This document shows positions 22,770 to 31,429 of a stretch of DNA of 33,136 nt, one piece after another. The notes under the pieces were generated by a model. That model was not told where the DNA came from, did no database searches, and worked only from the letters and a program-made list of their open reading frames with translations. The stretch is from assembly GCA_964407265.1 (NCBI GenBank), contig CAYOUV010000034.1, positions 1 to 33,136 of the forward strand. The letters run 5' to 3'. Position 1 is the first letter of the stretch, and each line of letters opens with the position of its first letter. The translations under genes and the position numbers were made by a program. The stretch is from CAYOUV01 sp964407265 (GTDB taxonomy: Bacteria; Chloroflexota; Anaerolineae; Anaerolineales; Villigracilaceae).

Positions 22770-23624
22770 TCAGACGCCAGTGCAATATGCCAGGCCGACC
22801 GTTCCGGGCCCGGTGTGCGTCCCGATCGCGGGGCTGACCGTAGACAGGATCGATTCGACCGCGTTCAATTGTGTGGCGGCATCCTTGAGAACCGCCTTTG
22901 CATTTTCTTCCGCATTGGCGTGCAAAGTTGCCAATCGGATGTTCGATTTTCCAGCGCATTTTTCCGCAACCAATTCAATTATTTTTTCATAAGCCTTTTT
23001 CGAGGTTCGGACGCGGTCGGCGGAATCAACTTTGCCGTCCTTGATGGTCAGGATTGGTTTCAGATTCAGCGCAGATCCGAGATATCTCTGAGCGCCTCCG
23101 ATGCGTCCACCACGATGCAAGAATTCAAGCGTTTCCACCGCAAAAAATACGCCTGTGTCCGGACGGACTGCCTCCGCCAGCTTCTGGCAATCCGCAAGCG
23201 AGGCACCATCGGCGGCGGCGCGGGCCAGGGCAAGAGCCTGGAAGCCCAATGCCATGCCGGTGTTTTCGCTATCGAATAAAACGATCTTATCTTTAGCAGA
23301 GCTGAGTTCCTCCCGGGCCTGCCTTGCGGAGTCAAGCGTGCCGGAGAGTTTCTCGGAAATAAAAACCCCCATGACGTCATATCCCTGCTCGAGCAGGCTG
23401 GTAAAGGCCTTGTGCATGTCCGCGGGTGTGGCTTGCGAGGTGGATGGCATGACTTTGGCTTTTTTCAGGCGCGTGTAGAATTCTGCGGGCTTGATCGTGA
23501 CCCCATCGGAAAATGTTTCCCCTCCCCAAATAACCGATAAAGGCACGACGGTGATATTCAGCTTCTTACACAAGTCTTCCGGAATGTAGGCAGTGCTGTC
23601 TGTGACAATGGCAGTCTTAGACAT
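22770..23624 (-). CDS. DegV-family fatty-acid-binding protein
   Basis: A 284-residue two-domain protein. The N-terminus TAIVTDSTAYIPEDL, then PLSVIWGGETFSDGVTI, MPSTSQATPAD and the C-terminal HTGPGTVGLAYC are hallmarks of DegV/FakB. FakB proteins hold a fatty acid for phosphorylation by the kinase FakA and its incorporation into phospholipid. No FakA gene is in the window, so the partner would lie elsewhere. A strong AAGGAGG precedes the ATG. It is a single-gene unit ending at a hairpin terminator. Confidence 0.9.
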   Translation of the reverse strand: MSKTAIVTDSTAYIPEDLCKKLNITVVPLSVIWGGETFSDGVTIKPAEFYTRLKKAKVMPSTSQATPADMHKAFTSLLEQGYDVMGVFISEKLSGTLDSARQAREELSSAKDKIVLFDSENTGMALGFQALALARAAADGASLADCQKLAEAVRPDTGVFFAVETLEFLHRGGRIGGAQRYLGSALNLKPILTIKDGKVDSADRVRTSKKAYEKIIELVAEKCAGKSNIRLATLHANAEENAKAVLKDAATQLNAVESILSTVSPAIGTHTGPGTVGLAYCTGV

Positions 23625-23733
23625 TATTCCTCCTTAGCGAGAGTTTGATTCTATAACCCCCCAATCCCTGTTTGGGTTTCAAACTCATCCAATCAAAGCT
23701 GTCCCCAATACTAAAATATCTGACAGGATCTTT

Positions 23734-24924
23734 TTATTTCAGCAATTCTGCCACAGCACTGGCCATCAAGGCTGCCGCACGCGGCAGGGCGGCTTCATCG
23801 AAGTCAAATTTGGGATGGTGATGCGCGTAGTCAAGATGGCGCTCCGGATCCGCTGAACCGACGAAGAAAAAGCATCCGGGGACTTTCTCTAGCAGCGTGG
23901 CCATGTCCTCGGCGCCCATGGTTACATAGCCGCCAGTTTCCAGAGCGCTTTCGGGCAGCACCCGGCGGGCAACCTCTTGCACGCGGGTCGCAGTCTGCGG
24001 GTCGTTGATCAGGGCTGGGTCCAGGCGCGTAAGTTGAATCTCGGCCTGGCAACCCATCGCGAGGGCCACGCCATTCACAATCTCCTTGAAGCGTCGCAAA
24101 ACCTTCTCGCGCACCTCCAGGTCGAAGGTGCGGATGGTGCCTTGCATCTCGACCTCCTGCGGGATGACGTTGAAGGCCTCGCCACCGTGGACCATGGTCA
24201 CGCTGACCACCGCCGCCTTGAGCGGCGCCACGTTGCGCGAGGTGATGCTTTGCAGGGCAGTGATGATTTGGGCTGAGGTCAAGACCGGATCGATGGTAGT
24301 GTGTGGAGCAGCACCGTGCCCGCCCTTGCCGGTGATCTTGAGTTTGAACTCCTCCGCCCCGGCCATAAAGGGACCCCCGGCTACGCCCAGCCACCCGAGC
24401 GGTTTTTCGTTCCACAGGTGCAATCCCAGCGCCAGATCCGGTTTGGGATTCTCCAGGACACCCTCGCGGATCATCATCTCGGCCCCGCCGACTTCTTCAC
24501 CGCACAAGCCCTCTTCAGCGGGCTGAAAAACCAGCTTGACCGTCCCGGCCAGTTCATCGCGGTGGGCGTTGAGCATTTTCGCCACCGTCAGGCCGATGGC
24601 GGTGTGCCCGTCATGGCCGCAGGCGTGCATCACGCCCTGGTTCTGCGAGGCGTATGCAGCTCCGGTTTGCTCGATGATCGGCAGCGCGTCCATGTCGAAG
24701 CGTGCCAGCACCACTGGGCCTGGCTTGCTGCCTTCGATCAAAGCCACTACACCGGTCTTGGCCACGCCGCTGGTGACCTCCAGGCCGAGTTCGGTCAGTT
24801 CCTTGGCGACGATCCCGGCTGTACGAATCTCGTGAAAGCCCAATTCGGGATGGGTATGAAAGTCACGCCGCATGGATTGCGTGTATTCAAATAGATCTTG
24901 CGCTTCCTCAAGATAATCGGTCAC
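23734..24924 (-). CDS. M20-family amidohydrolase/aminoacylase
   Basis: A 396-residue metallo-amidohydrolase of the M20D (hippurate hydrolase/IAA-amino acid hydrolase/N-acetyl-amino-acid deacetylase) group. Metal ligands are visible in HACGHDGHTAIG (about residues 96-107) and PAEEGLCGEEVGG; the lid domain and the C-terminal TMGAEDMATLLEKVPGCFFFVGS follow, the last with the usual Gly-Ala-Glu-Asp. It removes acyl groups from N-acyl amino acids or related amides; the exact substrate is open. The start is GTG 24924 with AGGAAGG 6 nt upstream. It lies 18 nt after the PIG-L gene in the same orientation. Confidence 0.88.
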   Translation of the reverse strand: MTDYLEEAQDLFEYTQSMRRDFHTHPELGFHEIRTAGIVAKELTELGLEVTSGVAKTGVVALIEGSKPGPVVLARFDMDALPIIEQTGAAYASQNQGVMHACGHDGHTAIGLTVAKMLNAHRDELAGTVKLVFQPAEEGLCGEEVGGAEMMIREGVLENPKPDLALGLHLWNEKPLGWLGVAGGPFMAGAEEFKLKITGKGGHGAAPHTTIDPVLTSAQIITALQSITSRNVAPLKAAVVSVTMVHGGEAFNVIPQEVEMQGTIRTFDLEVREKVLRRFKEIVNGVALAMGCQAEIQLTRLDPALINDPQTATRVQEVARRVLPESALETGGYVTMGAEDMATLLEKVPGCFFFVGSADPERHLDYAHHHPKFDFDEAALPRAAALMASAVAELLK

Positions 24925-24942
24925 AGGTTGCCTTCCTGAGCT

Positions 24943-25689
24943 CTAGCTGTATTTGATAACGCGGAATTTTTCTTCATAGCGCGGGTCCTCGTCTGTGCTG
25001 TCCTCGCTGTGGCGGGAGCGCATGCGCTGCTCGAACTTCTCCGGGTCGCCGATCTGGCTCTTATGCTCTTTGAGCGCGCGCAGCTTGACATCCCAGGTAT
25101 CGCTGACGTCCAGGGTGACATTCGGCTGACTGGTCAGGGAGACCCAGATCTCGGCCGGCATGTGCGGTTCAAATCCCTCTGCCAGCAGTTCGGGAAAGAA
25201 CAGGTCGTTGCCAGCCGCCGGGAAGACCGCGTCCAGCACCACTTGCCCGGCAGCGCGATGGTCCGGGTGGTTGAGACCGTAAGAAGCAAACAGGTTTTGC
25301 GGGTCGCAGGTGACCAGCACATCCGGCTTGAACTTGCGGATCTGGCGGGTTACCTCACGCCGCAAGTTGATATCCGGGACCAGGGTGCCATCTTCGCGGT
25401 CTAAAAAGTTAACTGCTTCGACACCCAGCGCGGCAGCAGCAGCCTGCTCTTCTGTGTGCCGCAAGGCGCACAACTCGTCGCCGGGAATGTCGCGATTGTT
25501 ATCATTGCGGCCTTTATCACCGCAGGTCAGCAGACAGTAGCTGATATGATGCCCATCGCGCGCCCAGCGGGCCAGCGTCGCACCACAAAAAAATTCCGGG
25601 TCATCTGGATGGGCCAGGATGACCAGGATTTTTTGTGAGGTTTCCCATGTGCCGGGAGCCGGCTGGACTTCGGTGACTTCCTGGCTCAT
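24943..25689 (-). CDS. PIG-L (LmbE)-family deacetylase
   Basis: A 248-residue zinc-dependent N-deacetylase. The signature AHPDDPEF (26-33) holds the catalytic Asp and zinc ligands, and NHPDHRAAG near residue 140 gives the third His. The family removes acetyl groups from GlcNAc-inositol, N-acetylglucosamine conjugates in thiol biosynthesis and other amino sugars. Nothing nearby identifies the substrate. Its ATG overlaps the RicT stop codon by 4 nt, so the two are cotranslated, and the M20 gene follows. Two hydrolases of N-acyl groups in one operon is suggestive but not conclusive. Confidence 0.88.
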   Translation of the reverse strand: MSQEVTEVQPAPGTWETSQKILVILAHPDDPEFFCGATLARWARDGHHISYCLLTCGDKGRNDNNRDIPGDELCALRHTEEQAAAAALGVEAVNFLDREDGTLVPDINLRREVTRQIRKFKPDVLVTCDPQNLFASYGLNHPDHRAAGQVVLDAVFPAAGNDLFFPELLAEGFEPHMPAEIWVSLTSQPNVTLDVSDTWDVKLRALKEHKSQIGDPEKFEQRMRSRHSEDSTDEDPRYEEKFRVIKYS

Positions 25690-26615
25690 TCAGCCTTCTC
25701 CGAATCGGTTTTCCCGCAGTCGCATTCGCCGTTCTCATGCTTGTCGCACGGCGCTTCAGCCTTACGGCGCAGGGCTTCCAATTCATCCCAGGGTTCGATT
25801 TCGTCGCGCGGGAAGGTGTGAACGCTGCGGTTCTTCTCGTCCGAATCGATCAGCACCGTGACCATGCTGCTCATAGGTGCTACGTCCAGCACCTTACCTT
25901 CGCCCATTGGCGTGACGACGCGCTTGTTGCGTTTGGGCAGCGCTTTACGGGCGGTGACATATTGCTCATATTCGTAGATCAGGCAGCAGCGCAGGCGTCC
26001 GCACATACCGGTGATCTCAGACGGGGTGAGCGAGATGCCCTGTTCCTTGGCCATCTTGATCGAGATCGGACTGAATTCGGTCAGGAATTTTGAGCAGCAG
26101 CGCGTTTCCAGTCCACAGGCTCCCATACCACCGATGATCTTAGCTACATCCCGCGGACCGATCTGGCGCATTTCGACTTGCGATTTTGAATATTGGCGCT
26201 GCATATCGCGGCGCAGGGATTTGAGATCGACTTTATCATCAGTCTCGCTGCTGTAAAGGAAAGTCAGGCGCGAGCCGTTGTAGTTGAATTCAGCCGCCAC
26301 GACCTTGATCGTGCTCATCAAGCCCAGTTCGGAGGCGCGTGCACGACAGTTGATCATGGCCTCGGTCTGTTTGGCTTCCCAGGTCTGCTTGAGCAGCAAG
26401 TCGCGCGGGGTTGCGCGGCGTTCGGCTTTACGCCATCCGCTGTCTGGCTTGGAAGGAGCGGGTTGCATGATTTGCATCACCTCGCCGAGGTGCGTACCAC
26501 GCGAAGTATCCACAATAACCCGATCGCCCACCTGGACGTCGGGAATGGTACTGCTGTCGAAGTGATAAACTTTGCCAATTTTACTAAAACGGACACCGAT
26601 AATTTGTGGTTGCAT
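25686..26615 (-). CDS. ricT: PSP1-domain protein RicT (YaaT)
   Basis: A 309-residue protein with a PSP1 domain over about the first 220 residues. The Cys set C167, C173-C174, C205 and C210-C211 (ACGLETRCCSKF and MCGRLRCC) is the conserved metal-ligand set of RicT, which in Bacillus binds an Fe-S cluster within the Ric complex and influences RNase Y-dependent mRNA processing. The extra C-terminal tail has CDKHENGECDCG, a further cluster of Cys. The ATG lies 7 nt after a TATAAT box, so it should be leaderless. No RicA or RicF gene is seen here. Confidence 0.88.
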   Translation of the reverse strand: MQPQIIGVRFSKIGKVYHFDSSTIPDVQVGDRVIVDTSRGTHLGEVMQIMQPAPSKPDSGWRKAERRATPRDLLLKQTWEAKQTEAMINCRARASELGLMSTIKVVAAEFNYNGSRLTFLYSSETDDKVDLKSLRRDMQRQYSKSQVEMRQIGPRDVAKIIGGMGACGLETRCCSKFLTEFSPISIKMAKEQGISLTPSEITGMCGRLRCCLIYEYEQYVTARKALPKRNKRVVTPMGEGKVLDVAPMSSMVTVLIDSDEKNRSVHTFPRDEIEPWDELEALRRKAEAPCDKHENGECDCGKTDSEKAE

Positions 26616-26622
26616 GGTCTGA

Positions 26623-26628
26623 ATTATA
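26623..26628 (-). promoter_or_regulatory. -10 box of the RicT-PIG-L-M20 operon (leaderless)
   Basis: A perfect TATAAT on the minus strand ends 7 nt before the RicT ATG at 26615, placing the transcription start at or beside the start codon. TTGAGA lies 19 nt upstream as a possible poorly spaced -35 box. Confidence 0.55.
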
Positions 26629-26655
26629 CCGTAAGCTTGAAAAGTCGTCTCAAAG

Positions 26656-26696
26656 CAAATCAGGGCAGGTTCCTTGGGAGATCCCGCCCTGATTTG
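26656..26696 (-). terminator. Hairpin terminator after mrp
   Basis: Perfect 11-bp arms CAAATCAGGGC (26656-26666) and GCCCTGATTTG (26686-26696) around a 19-nt loop, 12 nt after the mrp stop on the minus strand. The T-tract is poor, so efficiency is uncertain. Confidence 0.6.
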
Positions 26697-26707
26697 AAGT
26701 GCCTATT

Positions 26708-27784
26708 TTAATCGACGATATTGATTGAGGGGCTATCCCCACTGCTCAAGGCGGCCACACTGACACGGGCGGCCACAGCCTGGGCTATTTCCTGCAGGGC
26801 CAGGGCCGCATCCGACTCGGGGTCGGAGATGATGATCGGCTTGCCGCTGTCGCCGCCCACGCGCACTTCGGGGTTCATTGGAACGGCTCCCAGGAAGGGG
26901 ACGTTGTAATTGCTGGCCAGCTTCTCGCCGCCACCCTGGCCGAAGACGTCCATTTTTGTACCGTCCGGCAGGGTCAGGTAAGACATGTTTTCGATTACAC
27001 CCAGGATGGGCACTTCGAGCTGGGCGAACATTTGCAGTCCGCGGCTGGCGTCTTCAAGAGAGACATTTTGCGGCAGTGTCACGATCACCACTCCACTCAG
27101 CGGCAGGGCTTGCGCCAGCGAGAGCGGCGCATCACCGGTGCCCGGGGGCAGGTCGATGATCAGGTAGTCCAGTTCGCCCCATTCCACGTCTGACAGAAAT
27201 TGGCGGATGGCCGAGTTGAGCATCGGTCCGCGCCAGATCAGCGGTTGTCCCGGCTTGACCAGAAAGCCCATCGACATCATCTTGACGTTGTAGGCTTCGG
27301 CCGGAATGAGCTTGTCTTCTTTGGGATTGGGCATGCGTTCGACGCCCATCATGGTCGGGATGTTGGGACCGTAGATGTCGGCGTCCATCAGACCGACGCG
27401 GGCGCCGCTCTGTGCCAGGGCCACCGCCAGGTTGACAGCGATGGTACTCTTGCCGACGCCGCCCTTACCGGAGGCGACTGCGATGGCATTACGAATCGGC
27501 GCAGTGACCAGTCCGCGCATGCGACCGTCGTTGGGGACGTTCGAGTCCATCTTGATCTCGACTTGCTTGACGCCTTCCAGGGCCAACACCGCTTCTTTGG
27601 CTTCCTTCTCAATGCGGCTGCGTAGTGGACAGGCCGGCGTGGTCAGCATGATCGTAAAGCTGACGTCGCCGTCTTTAGACTCCAGGTCCTGGATCATGTT
27701 GAGGGTGACCAGATCTTTGTGGAGTTCCGGTTCCTGGACTTTACCCAGGGCTGCCAGGATCGATTCTTTTTTTACATTAGACAT
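26708..27784 (-). CDS. mrp: Mrp/ApbC-type P-loop ATPase (Fe-S carrier), CxxC absent
   Basis: A 358-residue cytoplasmic ATPase. An N-terminal MIP18/DUF59 domain (about 1-85, containing TTPACPLRSRIE) precedes the deviant Walker A GKGGVGKST (106-114), DADIYGPNIPTMMG, IDLPPGTGDAPLS and the C-terminal VFGQGGGEKLA. The family carries Fe-S clusters to apoproteins. The C-terminal CxxC that usually follows ENMSY is replaced here by LTLPDG, so cluster binding through that site would be lost; this variant occurs in other lineages. It lies 6 nt after the small Cys-rich protein gene and upstream in the genome of the complex I genes, which need Fe-S clusters. Confidence 0.9.
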   Translation of the reverse strand: MSNVKKESILAALGKVQEPELHKDLVTLNMIQDLESKDGDVSFTIMLTTPACPLRSRIEKEAKEAVLALEGVKQVEIKMDSNVPNDGRMRGLVTAPIRNAIAVASGKGGVGKSTIAVNLAVALAQSGARVGLMDADIYGPNIPTMMGVERMPNPKEDKLIPAEAYNVKMMSMGFLVKPGQPLIWRGPMLNSAIRQFLSDVEWGELDYLIIDLPPGTGDAPLSLAQALPLSGVVIVTLPQNVSLEDASRGLQMFAQLEVPILGVIENMSYLTLPDGTKMDVFGQGGGEKLASNYNVPFLGAVPMNPEVRVGGDSGKPIIISDPESDAALALQEIAQAVAARVSVAALSSGDSPSINIVD

Positions 27785-27790
27785 AACGAT

Positions 27791-28126
27791 TTACCATTCA
27801 GTCTGAAGCTGGTTCTCTGCATATTGACGGATCTCATCTTCGGTTGCCTCGAATAAGTCTTGCAAATCTTCGTCGCTGCCGCGATAGCGCTGGACCGTCT
27901 GCGTGGCGCACTGCGTGCAGCCATGTTGGGCACGGTAACTGCTCGAATTGCAGTTCACGCAGCCGCTCAAGCGCACCATCATCAGCAGGAAAGCCAGATG
28001 TTCGCTGGAGGCATCCTGTGCGGCAGTTGTGAGGTCTACCAGCGAATGCCAGGCAGGCCCGCGCAAGTTGCGTAGGGCCGGGATGACGCGCGGCGGGAAG
28101 ATCAGGTCGGTGTCTTCGTTGTTCAT
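27791..28126 (-). CDS. Small Cys-rich protein with two CxxC motifs, unknown
   Basis: A 111-residue protein that I cannot assign to a family. CVNC (56-59) and CTQC (70-73) are 10 residues apart within RLSGCVNCNSSSYRAQHGCTQC, suited to binding zinc or an Fe-S cluster. The C-terminal part is acidic and helical (RGSDEDLQDLFEATEDEIRQYAE). No clear binding site precedes the ATG. Its stop lies 6 nt before mrp, so the two are almost certainly cotranscribed. A partner or substrate role for Mrp is possible; so is a remote likeness to helical Cys-containing AhpD-type proteins. Confidence 0.65.
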   Translation of the reverse strand: MNNEDTDLIFPPRVIPALRNLRGPAWHSLVDLTTAAQDASSEHLAFLLMMVRLSGCVNCNSSSYRAQHGCTQCATQTVQRYRGSDEDLQDLFEATEDEIRQYAENQLQTEW

Positions 28127-28137
28127 GCAGAGTTGTT

Positions 28138-28188
28138 ATGACGGGCTGCCCGGTCAGGTTGAATTGACATTGCAGGCTGGCCCGTCAT
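28138..28188 (-). repeat. Inverted repeat after nuoI
   Basis: ATGACGGGC (28138-28146) and GCCCGTCAT (28180-28188) are perfect 9-bp arms with a 33-nt loop in the 75-nt gap after nuoI. No T-tract follows on either strand, so it may be a weak terminator or a processing element. Confidence 0.4.
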
Positions 28189-28201
28189 TCCATTGATTTG
28201 G

Positions 28202-28810
28202 TTACGCGGCGGCTGCCTTGGCGGCTTTGGCGGCTTCCTTTGCCAGGCGGGCTTCCTCTTCGCGCTGGTAATTCAACGGGCGAATTTCAGCGTAGTAGGA
28301 GGCCGGCTTGAGCAGCTGCTCCATATTCAAGACGTTGCGATTGTAGGAGGCGATCTCGTAATCGTGGTCCATCTTGATCGCATCGAACGGACAGTACTCG
28401 GCGCAGAAGCCGCAGTTCATGCAGATGTCGGCGTCGATGTAGAATTCAGCCGGCTCCGGCACCGGGCGCCCGGTCTGGGGGTCATTGGTGCGCACGATCC
28501 AGATGCATTGCGGCGGGCAGACCTTGGCACAAATACCGCAGGAGGTACAGCGCACGTTCTTTTCGCCGTCCTCTGCCTCGTCGTAGACCAGGAACGGCAC
28601 GTAGCGGAATTCTTCCGGCATCGGCAGTTTTTCTTCCGGATACTGGATGGTGAAGATACCGCGTGCGTTCTTGCTTGAGCGGTGGGCGATGCCTTCCGGC
28701 GAATTGTAGCGCTTCTTGCCTTGAACCAGCCAGACCAGGTCGTCCAGATATGTGTCGACGAAGCGTTTCAGGGTGACGCTCAAACCCTTCAGGATACCTT
28801 TTCCATACAT
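28202..28810 (-). CDS. nuoI: NADH-quinone oxidoreductase subunit I
   Basis: A 202-residue ferredoxin-like subunit of complex I carrying two [4Fe-4S] clusters (N6a, N6b). The two motifs are C88-C91-C94-C98 followed by Pro, and C130-C133-C136-C140 followed by Pro, both complete. The N-terminus (MYGKGILKGLSVTLKRFVDTYLDD) is the amphipathic helix region. A Lys/Ala-rich tail (about 185-202) extends past the usual end. The start at ATG 28810 has GGAG upstream; a longer frame would run into nuoCD. It is the last gene of the ALDH-iscX-nuoB-nuoCD-nuoI unit and lies 11 nt after nuoCD. Confidence 0.93.
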   Translation of the reverse strand: MYGKGILKGLSVTLKRFVDTYLDDLVWLVQGKKRYNSPEGIAHRSSKNARGIFTIQYPEEKLPMPEEFRYVPFLVYDEAEDGEKNVRCTSCGICAKVCPPQCIWIVRTNDPQTGRPVPEPAEFYIDADICMNCGFCAEYCPFDAIKMDHDYEIASYNRNVLNMEQLLKPASYYAEIRPLNYQREEEARLAKEAAKAAKAAAA

Positions 28811-28821
28811 AGTTCTGCTCC

Positions 28822-30567
28822 CTAGCGGTCCATCTCGCCGAGTACGACGTCGATCGAGCCGAAGATGGCCACAAAATCGGCAATCTTCGAGCCCTCGCAC
28901 ATCTTTTCGAGGACGGTCATATTGATGAAGGATGGGGCGCGGACGTGATAGCGCCACGGATTGGGTTTGCCGGTCGAGACGACGTAGAAGCCGAGTTCGC
29001 CTTTGGGGGCTTCGATGCGGCCGAAGGCTTCGCCGGCTGGGACGCGAACCTGGTACATCGGTTTGCCGGTCATGAACGGCCCGCCGGGAATTTGCTTGAC
29101 GGCCTGCTCAAGTATGCGCAGTGACTGGCGCATCTCGTCGATGCGGATCATGTAGCGGTCGAATGTGTCGCCGTTATAGCGTACGGCCACGTCGAAATCG
29201 AAGCGGTCGTAGATGCCATACGGGTCGGCGCGGCGGACGTCGTACGGGACGCCCGAGGCGCGCAGGGACGGGCCGGACATCGAGTAGCGGATGGCGTCTT
29301 CGGCGCTCAGCACACCGACATCCTTCAGGCGCGAGACCAATACTTCGTTCTCGGACAGGAAGCGGTCCATCTCGTCAATCTTGCGCGGCAGGCGGTCGAA
29401 GACCAGGTCCTTGATCTTCTGCAGGGTCTCTTCGGGGATGTCGCGCACCACGCCGCCGAAACGGTAGTAGTTGCACATCATGCGCGAACCGGAGGCTTCT
29501 TCGAAGATGTCCAGGATCAGTTCGCGTTCTTCGAAAGCGTACAGCGCCGGGGTGAAGTAGGTTCCCAGGTCGTTGAGCAGCATGCCGATCAGGATCAGGT
29601 GGTTCTGGATCCTGGTCAGCTCCGACATGATCACGCGGATGTATTCGGCGCGTTCGGCCACTTCCACGCCCATCAGCTTTTCGACAGCCAGGGCATAGCC
29701 GAAGTTATTGGTCATCGAGCAGAAGTAGTCCAGCCGGTCGGTGTAGGGCATGTTCTGCAGGAAGGTATTGCGCTCACCGATCTTTTCGTGATTGCGGTGC
29801 AGGTAGCCCATGACCGGCTTCAGGCTCAGGATGGTCTCGCCGTCCATGACAACCACCGCGCGGAATACGCCATGGGTGGAGGGGTGCTGCGGCCCCAGGT
29901 TGACGACCACACGGTCTGTCTTGAGTCCGCTTTCATCGTCGATCTCGGTGTATTTGGCCAGCGCACCGTACAGGGCCGCGTCGGCTTCGGGCACCCATTT
30001 CTCCGGGTCGAATTTTTGCGGGTATTGCAGGTTGTCGTTATAAGGATTCTTGTCTTCCGCGGTCGAAAATTGTCCATCCGGCCAGCGGCTCTTGAAGGGT
30101 TTGTTGTCTTCCTCGTAGAAAGGTTCCTGCCAGTCCTTGCGCAGCGGATGGCCTTCGAAGCCTTCCCACATCAGGATGCGGCGCAGGTCGGGGTGTCCGT
30201 TGAATTTGATGCCCAGCAGGTCCCAGGCCTCGCGTTCCTGCAGTTCGGCGCCGGGCCAGATGGGGGTCAGTGAAGGGACTTCGACCGGGTCCACGCGCGG
30301 GATTTGCACCTTGAAGACCAGCGCGGGTCCGCCGGTGGTCTTGTAGGCGTGGTAGACGACTTCCATCTTTTCGTCGTCCAGGTAATCCACGCCGGTGATG
30401 GACGAGAGCAGGTCGTAGCCCAGTTCGTCGCGCACGAAGGCGGCGAATTCCAGTAATTTTGCCTTGTCGACCATCCAGCCGGAATAGCTGGGGCGTTCGT
30501 CAGGGGTGACAGCGCCCGGGAAGCGGGCGGCCAGGTCGAGTGCAGCGGTGGGAGCGGGTGTGGTCAT
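28822..30567 (-). CDS. nuoCD: NADH-quinone oxidoreductase subunits C and D fused
   Basis: A 581-residue fusion. Residues 1-200 are the NuoC (30-kDa) domain, with FVRDELGYDLLSSITGVDYLDDE and the LTPIWPGAELQEREAWDLLGIKFNGHPDLRRIL segment. From about 220 the NuoD (49-kDa) domain starts with VNLGPQHPSTHGVFRAVV and ends GSIDVVLGEMDR. It contributes to the quinone-binding site and the electron path from N2 to quinone. Such nuoCD fusions are known in other bacteria. The gene sits between nuoB (9 nt upstream) and nuoI. Confidence 0.95.
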   Translation of the reverse strand: MTTPAPTAALDLAARFPGAVTPDERPSYSGWMVDKAKLLEFAAFVRDELGYDLLSSITGVDYLDDEKMEVVYHAYKTTGGPALVFKVQIPRVDPVEVPSLTPIWPGAELQEREAWDLLGIKFNGHPDLRRILMWEGFEGHPLRKDWQEPFYEEDNKPFKSRWPDGQFSTAEDKNPYNDNLQYPQKFDPEKWVPEADAALYGALAKYTEIDDESGLKTDRVVVNLGPQHPSTHGVFRAVVVMDGETILSLKPVMGYLHRNHEKIGERNTFLQNMPYTDRLDYFCSMTNNFGYALAVEKLMGVEVAERAEYIRVIMSELTRIQNHLILIGMLLNDLGTYFTPALYAFEERELILDIFEEASGSRMMCNYYRFGGVVRDIPEETLQKIKDLVFDRLPRKIDEMDRFLSENEVLVSRLKDVGVLSAEDAIRYSMSGPSLRASGVPYDVRRADPYGIYDRFDFDVAVRYNGDTFDRYMIRIDEMRQSLRILEQAVKQIPGGPFMTGKPMYQVRVPAGEAFGRIEAPKGELGFYVVSTGKPNPWRYHVRAPSFINMTVLEKMCEGSKIADFVAIFGSIDVVLGEMDR

Positions 30568-30576
30568 TGCGTCCTC

Positions 30577-31213
<637 letters not shown>

Positions 31214-31224
<11 letters not shown>

Positions 31225-31429
31225 GAATTATCTCCTCAAACCAGTCTTGGTAAATTGCGGAAAGGATGTCGTCGTTGACCAGTACGGGGTCATCCTCGAA
31301 TTCCTTCAGTTCCAGGGTCCATTGGTAGATCGTGCCCAGCGAGAGCGTTTCGAAATCCACCTCGGGGTGGGCGTGCTTGAGCGCCAGGGCGATCGCGTAG
31401 GTGGACTCCCAATTGAGCGGATCGCTCAT
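31214..31429 (-). CDS. iscX: IscX-like Fe-S assembly protein
   Basis: A 71-residue acidic protein that matches IscX (YfhJ) along its length: LNWESTYAIALALKHAHPEVDF, then LGTIYQWTLELKEFEDDP and ILSAIYQDWFEE correspond to the helices and acidic DDP loop of that family. IscX binds iron and the cysteine desulfurase IscS and tunes Fe-S cluster assembly. Start at ATG 31429, overlapping the aldehyde dehydrogenase stop by 4 nt; the longer frame would lie inside that gene. Its own end overlaps nuoB by 11 nt. In most bacteria iscX belongs to the isc operon, so its place here is unusual. Confidence 0.82.

Noticed and set aside
28811..28957. Longer NuoI start at 28957
   Set aside because: It would overlap the conserved C-terminus of NuoD by over 130 nt; ATG 28810 has its own binding site and gives a normal NuoI N-terminus.
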